Assembly (NCBI GenBank): GCA_934434925.1
Contig: CAKSAC010000002.1
Span: 62,001 to 126,000, forward strand
Origin: an uncultured Eubacteriales bacterium
Lineage (GTDB): Bacteria > Bacillota > Clostridia > Oscillospirales > CAG-272
DNA: 64,000 nt
Direction of reading: 5' to 3'
In this document: in pieces, positions 59,568 through 64,000 of the stretch
How the letters are laid out: each line of letters begins with the position of its first letter
Numbering within the stretch: position 1 is the first letter of the stretch
Program-made: the position numbers and the translations under genes
The notes under the pieces: model-generated
The model's database searches: none
Seen by the model: the letters and a program-made list of their open reading frames with translations, nothing else
Told to the model about the DNA's origin: nothing

Positions 59568-62500
59568 TCAGAGGTCGAAGTCGTCTTTTCCCTCGTCATA
59601 CTCTGTGTTTTCAAACTCTTTGGCAAAATCGTCTTCTTCGTCCTCGGGCAGATACTCTTCCTCGGTTTCCTCATCCTCGTCCTCGGGAGATTCTTCCTCG
59701 TCGGGGAACTCGGCAAGCGTATCGGCGGCGGTATCCACTTCTTCCAGATTGTTCAGCACAGGTCCGTCATCATCGTCCACCAGCTCGGAAAGTTCGATTT
59801 CTTCGCCCTTTTCATCCAGCACACGGACATCCAGCGCCAGCGACTGGAGTTCCTTGACCAGCACCTTGAAGGATTCGGGAATGCCCGGAGTCGGGATATT
59901 CTGTCCTTTGACGATTGCCTCATAGGTCTTGACACGGCCGGTGACATCGTCACTCTTGACCGTCAGAATTTCCTGGAGCGTGTAAGCCGCGCCATAGGCT
60001 TCCAGCGCCCAGACTTCCATTTCACCGAAACGCTGACCGCCGAACTGGGCTTTACCGCCGAGCGGCTGCTGGGTGACCATGGAGTACGGCCCGTTGGAAC
60101 GGGCGTGAATCTTATCGTCAACCAGGTGGTGTAATTTCAGATAATACATAACGCCCACGGTAACGGGGTTATCGAAGGCATCCCCCGTCCGGCCGTCATA
60201 CAGCGTGACCTTCCCGTCGATGACCACCACATGTTCGCGCCGGCGGAGCTCGGCCAGTTTTTCGCTGTCCTGCTCGTAAATCGGATCCACCCGTTGCAGG
60301 TCGCGGTTCCCGTTCTCGTCCGTCACTTCGATGAACAGCGCTTTACCGAGAACATTTTCCCCGTCGCGGATCTCACGGGCATATTTGGCCTGACGCAGGC
60401 ATTCAATGATATCGCGCTCATCCGCCCCGTCAAAGACCGGCGTGGCGATCTTATAGCCGAGACGCTTGGCGGCGATCCCGAGGTGGACTTCCAGCACCTG
60501 CCCGATATTCATACGGGAAGGCACGCCCAACGGGTTCAGTACGATATCGACCGGCGTACCGTCGGCCAGGAAAGGCATATCTTCCGGCGGGAGAATGCGC
60601 GAAACAACGCCCTTGTTTCCGTGACGACCCGCCATTTTATCTCCGACGGAGATTTTGCGCTTTTGCGCCACATAGACCCGGACGACTTTGTTGACTCCGG
60701 GAGGCAGATCGGAGGCGTTGGAACGGTCAAAGACCTTGACATCCAGCACAATCCCCGATTCGCCATGCGGGAGTTTCAGAGAAGAATCCTTGACTTCCCG
60801 CGCCTTTTCACCGAAAATCGCGCGGAGCAGGCGTTCCTCGGGGGTCAGTTCCGGCTCACCCTTCGGCGTGACTTTTCCGACCAGAATATCGCCGGAACGC
60901 ACTTCGGTTCCGATCCGCACAATGCCTTCGGCATCCAGATCTTTCAGCGCGTCTTCCCCGACGTTCGGTATCTCGCGGGTGATTTCCTGCGGGCCGAGTT
61001 TGGTGTCGCGCGCTTCAATCGAATGCTCTTCAATATGAATGGAGGTATAAATATCGTTCCGGACCAGGTCTTCATTCAGAAGAACTGCGTCCTCGTAGTT
61101 GTAGCCTTCCCAGGTCATGAAGGCGATGGTCGCATTTTTGCCGAGCGAAATCTCGCCGTTTGCGGTTGCGGGGCCGTCCGCGATCACGTCGCCCTTTTCC
61201 ACACGGTCTCCGTTGGAAACGATCGGGCGCTGGTTGACGCAGGTCCCCTGGTTGGAACGCTTGAATTTGATAAGATGATAGGTTTCCTTATTTCCGCTGT
61301 CGGTCAGGATGGTGATGGCATCGGCTGTGGCCAGTTCCACAATGCCGCCTTCTTTCGCCAGTACCACAGCGCCGGAGTCGGCGGCGGCCTTATATTCGAT
61401 GCCCGTTGCCACAATCGGCTGTTCGGTCACCATCAGCGGCACAGCCTGCTTCTGCATGTTGGAACCCATCAGCGCACGGGTGTTATCGTCGTTTTCCAGG
61501 AACGGAATCATCGCGGTCGCGACGGAAACGACCATTTTCGGAGAGGCATCCATGAAGTCGATCTTGTTCCGGTCTACTTCCACAATATCGGCTTTGTCAC
61601 GCGCAATGACTTTATCATTGATGAAATGCCCGTTTTCATCCAGCGGCTCATTGGCCTGAGCGATGATATATTGGTCTTCCACATCGGCCGTCATGTACAC
61701 AATCTCGTCGGTCACGCGCCCGGTCTCGCGATCGACCCGGCGATAAGGAGCTTCGAGAAATCCGTACTCGTTGATTTTGGCATAGGTCGCCAGATAGGAA
61801 ATCAGACCGATGTTCTGCCCTTCCGGCGTTTCGATCGGGCAGATACGGCCGTAATGCGTATGATGCACGTCACGCACTTCAAAAGAGGCGCGGTCACGGG
61901 TCAGACCGCCGGGGCCGAGAGCCGAGAGACGGCGCTTGTGGGTCAGCTCCGCCAGCGGGTTGTTCTGATCCATGAACTGAGACAGCGGCGAAGAGCCGAA
62001 GAACTCACGGATCGCCGTTGCGACAGGGCGCACATTGACGAGCGCCTGCGGGGTCATATCCACGGAATCGTGTACCGACATGCGTTCCTTGATGTTCTTG
62101 TCCATCCGGGACATGCCGATACGCATCTGATTCTGGAGCAACTCCCCGACGCAACGCAGGCGGCGATTGCCGAGATGGTCGATATCGTCCACATTTCCGA
62201 TTCCGTGCGACAGGGTGATCAGATAGTTGATGGAAGCAAAAATGTCGTCTTTGGTAATATGCTTCGGCGAAAGTTCAGCCGCGCGCAGACGGGCCGCTTC
62301 CCGGATGGCATCGGCATCGCCGTTTGCTTCGTCGATAATTTCACGAAGGACGGCATACCGTACCTTTTCATTGATCCCGCAATCGGCAAGATCATAGCCG
62401 AGGACATATTCGGGGCGGACGTTTCCGTTACCGAACACCTTGACTTCATGCCCGGAAAGGTCAGAGACCCAAACTTCGTTGACGGCGTTTCTTTCCAGCG

Positions 62501-63476
62501 TTTCGCAATCCTCGCGGTTGAGGATATGGCCGGCCTCAAAGAGAACCTCACCCGTCAGGACGCTGACGGCAGGGCGGGCCAGCGAAAAACCGTGGACCCG
62601 GGAAGAAACTTCCAGTTTTTTGTCATATTTATACCGGCCGACAGGCGCCAGATCGTACCGTTTGGGGTCGAAGAGCATATTGTTGACCAGCATCTGTGCG
62701 CTCTCGATAATCGGCGGTTCGCCGGGGCGCAGTTTTTTGTAGACTTCTTTGAGAGCCGCTTCGGAAAGCGTCGTATTCTCTTCTTCCGCGCTCCGACGGG
62801 AGTCGTCCTTCTCAAAGGTTGCCGTAATCATCTCTTCATGGCCGAAAAGATCGTAAATATCTTCGTCGCTCTCCACCCCGAGGGCGCGCACGAAGGTCGT
62901 AACCGGCAATTTGCGGGTCTTGTCGATTTTCACGTAGAAAATGCCCGCGGAATCGGTCTCATATTCCAGCCAGGCACCACGGTAGGGGATCACCATGTTG
63001 GTGTAACTGTGATTCCCGTTTTTATCCACGTTGCAACTGTAATAAATCCCCGGGGAACGGACAAGCTGAGAAACAATCACGCGTTCCGCACCGTTGATCA
63101 CGAACGTGCCGCTGTCGGTCATCAGCGGGAAGTTCCCCATATAAATCTGGTCCTGTTTGACCTCGCCGGTCTCTTTGTTGGCCAGACGCACAAGCACTTT
63201 CAGGGGAGCTTCATAGGTCGCGTCACGCTCCTTGCACTGCTCCACCGAATACTTGGGGGTGTTTTCGATCGTGAAGTCCACAAACTCGATGGACAGGTTC
63301 CCGCTGTAATCGTTGATGGGGGAAACATCGTGCAGAACCTCCATCATTCCGTCGCGGCAGAACCATTCAAAAGACTTCTTCTGCACCTCAATGAGGTTCG
63401 GCATATCCAGGGCTTCATTGATCTTGGAGAAAGTAAGTCTTGTGGTTTTGCCGAGCTTCAGGGGTTTTAATTGCAT
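59568..63476 (-). CDS. rpoB: RNA polymerase beta subunit with acidic C-terminal extension
   Basis: 1302 aa. Standard features: [16 protein letters not shown] at the start, the rifampicin region [29 protein letters not shown] with Gln, Asp, His and Ser at the main contact positions, [14 protein letters not shown], and [34 protein letters not shown]. After the conserved end ([12 protein letters not shown]) there is a ~80-residue tail that is almost wholly Asp/Glu ([20 protein letters not shown]). The ATG at 63476 with GGAGTG upstream is chosen over one at 63497 and much longer frames. Own promoter at 63607-63634. Confidence 0.97.
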   Translation of the reverse strand: MQLKPLKLGKTTRLTFSKINEALDMPNLIEVQKKSFEWFCRDGMMEVLHDVSPINDYSGNLSIEFVDFTIENTPKYSVEQCKERDATYEAPLKVLVRLANKETGEVKQDQIYMGNFPLMTDSGTFVINGAERVIVSQLVRSPGIYYSCNVDKNGNHSYTNMVIPYRGAWLEYETDSAGIFYVKIDKTRKLPVTTFVRALGVESDEDIYDLFGHEEMITATFEKDDSRRSAEEENTTLSEAALKEVYKKLRPGEPPIIESAQMLVNNMLFDPKRYDLAPVGRYKYDKKLEVSSRVHGFSLARPAVSVLTGEVLFEAGHILNREDCETLERNAVNEVWVSDLSGHEVKVFGNGNVRPEYVLGYDLADCGINEKVRYAVLREIIDEANGDADAIREAARLRAAELSPKHITKDDIFASINYLITLSHGIGNVDDIDHLGNRRLRCVGELLQNQMRIGMSRMDKNIKERMSVHDSVDMTPQALVNVRPVATAIREFFGSSPLSQFMDQNNPLAELTHKRRLSALGPGGLTRDRASFEVRDVHHTHYGRICPIETPEGQNIGLISYLATYAKINEYGFLEAPYRRVDRETGRVTDEIVYMTADVEDQYIIAQANEPLDENGHFINDKVIARDKADIVEVDRNKIDFMDASPKMVVSVATAMIPFLENDDNTRALMGSNMQKQAVPLMVTEQPIVATGIEYKAAADSGAVVLAKEGGIVELATADAITILTDSGNKETYHLIKFKRSNQGTCVNQRPIVSNGDRVEKGDVIADGPATANGEISLGKNATIAFMTWEGYNYEDAVLLNEDLVRNDIYTSIHIEEHSIEARDTKLGPQEITREIPNVGEDALKDLDAEGIVRIGTEVRSGDILVGKVTPKGEPELTPEERLLRAIFGEKAREVKDSSLKLPHGESGIVLDVKVFDRSNASDLPPGVNKVVRVYVAQKRKISVGDKMAGRHGNKGVVSRILPPEDMPFLADGTPVDIVLNPLGVPSRMNIGQVLEVHLGIAAKRLGYKIATPVFDGADERDIIECLRQAKYAREIRDGENVLGKALFIEVTDENGNRDLQRVDPIYEQDSEKLAELRRREHVVVIDGKVTLYDGRTGDAFDNPVTVGVMYYLKLHHLVDDKIHARSNGPYSMVTQQPLGGKAQFGGQRFGEMEVWALEAYGAAYTLQEILTVKSDDVTGRVKTYEAIVKGQNIPTPGIPESFKVLVKELQSLALDVRVLDEKGEEIELSELVDDDDGPVLNNLEEVDTAADTLAEFPDEEESPEDEDEETEEEYLPEDEEDDFAKEFENTEYDEGKDDFDL

Positions 63477-63497
63477 CGTAGAATCACTCCGTTTCAT

Positions 63498-63606
63498 ATT
63501 TTTTCGCCGGTGCGCCGACCCGGGCAGGCACGGGGCTTTCCCCGCCGCGGGAAAAGAGATGTATTCTATAAATACGCGCGGACAAGCGAATGTTAGGCAG
63601 TTTATA
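63498..63606 (-). other. Leader of rpoB mRNA
   Basis: About 125 bases from the predicted start near 63600 to the rpoB start codon. It contains the inverted GC-rich patch CCCGCGGCGGGG...CCCGGGTCGGC, but no clear attenuator or protein-binding site could be assigned. Confidence 0.45.
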
Positions 63607-63634
63607 ATTATACCACAAAATTCCTCGTTGTCAA
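63607..63634 (-). promoter_or_regulatory. Sigma-A promoter of rpoB
   Basis: Minus strand TTGACA (63629-63634), 16 bases, TATAAT (63607-63612). The surrounding 63600-63720 is very AT-rich. Confidence 0.88.
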
Positions 63635-63712
63635 GAAAAAATGAGCCGAAAAAGAAAAATATTCTTTGTAAAATTTTATGGTTGTATTTGTAAATTTTCT
63701 GAAAATTTTTGT

Positions 63713-63746
63713 AAAAAGAGAAGGCAGAAAAACGAACTGCCTTTTT
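63713..63746. terminator. Bidirectional terminator upstream of rpoB
   Basis: AAGGCAG (63721-63727) pairs with CTGCCTT (63737-63743), with Ts after it on the plus strand and CTCTTTTTAC after it on the minus strand. It isolates rpoB from upstream minus-strand transcription. Confidence 0.75.
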
Positions 63747-63922
63747 ATTCCTTATATAATATAGGTCCGTTGCGTCCGTGAAATGCCCGGAGAGGGCGCA
63801 CCGACGGAGCGGGGCTTTCCCGAAGTGCCGAACGCACACAAAAGGCCGGGGGCTATGCGGGAGAGGGAGCGAAGTCCTCTTTTCCGGTCAGAAATCGCGC
63901 TTGCCGGAAAAAGAGGGCCGGT
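63747..63922. other. Intergenic stretch with an inverted repeat
   Basis: No gene seen. CCTCTTTTCCGG (about 63877-63888) and CCGGAAAAAGAGG (about 63904-63916) form an inverted repeat with one bulged A and a 15-16 base loop; there is no U-run, so it is not a clear terminator. Confidence 0.5.
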
Positions 63923-64000
63923 TCACCCTTCTGCCGGGGCGTTTTTCATTTGCTCCGCAGGCGCAAGGTCGTCTTCGTCGTTATGCGTCTGTTTTTTCTG
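63923..64000 (-). CDS. C-terminal fragment of an unknown protein (cut by window edge)
   Basis: The only long open frame at the edge encodes 25 residues, QKKQTHNDEDDLAPAEQ and MKNAPAEG, then a TGA at 63923-63925. The end is charged and low-complexity. Product cannot be named; in many Clostridia rplL or a transcription protein precedes rpoB, but this tail does not look like L7/L12. Coding status is tentative. Confidence 0.4.
   Translation of the reverse strand, partial: QKKQTHNDEDDLAPAEQMKNAPAEG

Noticed and set aside
60231..63470. 1079-aa plus-strand open frame opposite rpoB
   Set aside because: Antisense shadow of rpoB with no recognisable domains and no ribosome binding site.

Overview
The window looks like a piece of chromosome from an anaerobic, moderately GC-rich member of the Clostridia (Bacillota), of the kind found in gut Oscillospirales or Christensenellales; that placement is inferred from gene content, not from a marker phylogeny. 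Supporting signs are the sporulation cluster yabM-yabN-hup-yabO-yabP-yabQ, CdaA-type c-di-AMP synthesis, a T-box leader before thrS, a glycyl radical enzyme with its activase, a group B-like [FeFe]-hydrogenase, formate-tetrahydrofolate ligase, a probable Re-type citrate synthase and sigma-A promoters of TTGACA-N17-TATAAT type.

Layout. 1-18 kb (minus strand): glgC (cut by the window edge) and glgB follow the sporulation/ribosome-rescue set yabQ, yabP, yabO (S4) and hup. Upstream lies a tightly packed run of eleven genes (cdaA, a 64-aa membrane protein, an FAD protein, recJ, rel, dtd, hemZ, a uridine-kinase-like gene, an MtaD-like deaminase, a SpoVB-like flippase, mazG) with gaps of at most about 21 bases or small overlaps, so c-di-AMP and (p)ppGpp enzymes probably share a transcript. 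18-21 kb (plus): a Crp/Fnr-type regulator with a palindrome at its start site, then a three-gene ABC importer. 21-23.4 kb (plus): a T-box leader and a TGS-less thrS. 23.4-28.7 kb (plus): an 838-aa membrane-anchored repeat protein and a pair of COG0523-type GTPases. One carries a long Cys/His array; the other appears fused to a YcgQ-like domain.

28.7-29.6 kb is a repeat-rich patch: a tRNA-Leu(UAG) gene whose 3' end is repeated twice more downstream in ~145-bp units, followed by 33-bp tandem repeats. 29.6-36.2 kb (minus): a TPR protein, a DUF4037 nucleotidyltransferase, an APH-fold phosphotransferase, the [FeFe]-hydrogenase, fhs and a NYN-domain protein. 36.4-39.7 kb: a diol-dehydratase-like glycyl radical enzyme and its activase. 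39.9-45.8 kb: a five-gene operon (Re-citrate synthase, GntR regulator, aconitase, isocitrate dehydrogenase, membrane protein) that would run the oxidative half-TCA branch to 2-oxoglutarate; its promoter overlaps two palindromes of the GntR/FCD type. 46-51.2 kb: small hypothetical genes, a CBM9-like protein, a secreted lipoprotein, a TcdA-like enzyme and an ECF S component. 51.3-63.5 kb: tuf, fusA, rpsG, rpsL, then rpoC and rpoB, each block with its own promoter.

Short tandem repeats sit at many gene borders (periods 13, 17, 33, 35, 38, about 71 and about 145 bp) and in some places run into the 3' end of genes. No CRISPR array, intact insertion sequence, prophage or rRNA gene was seen.
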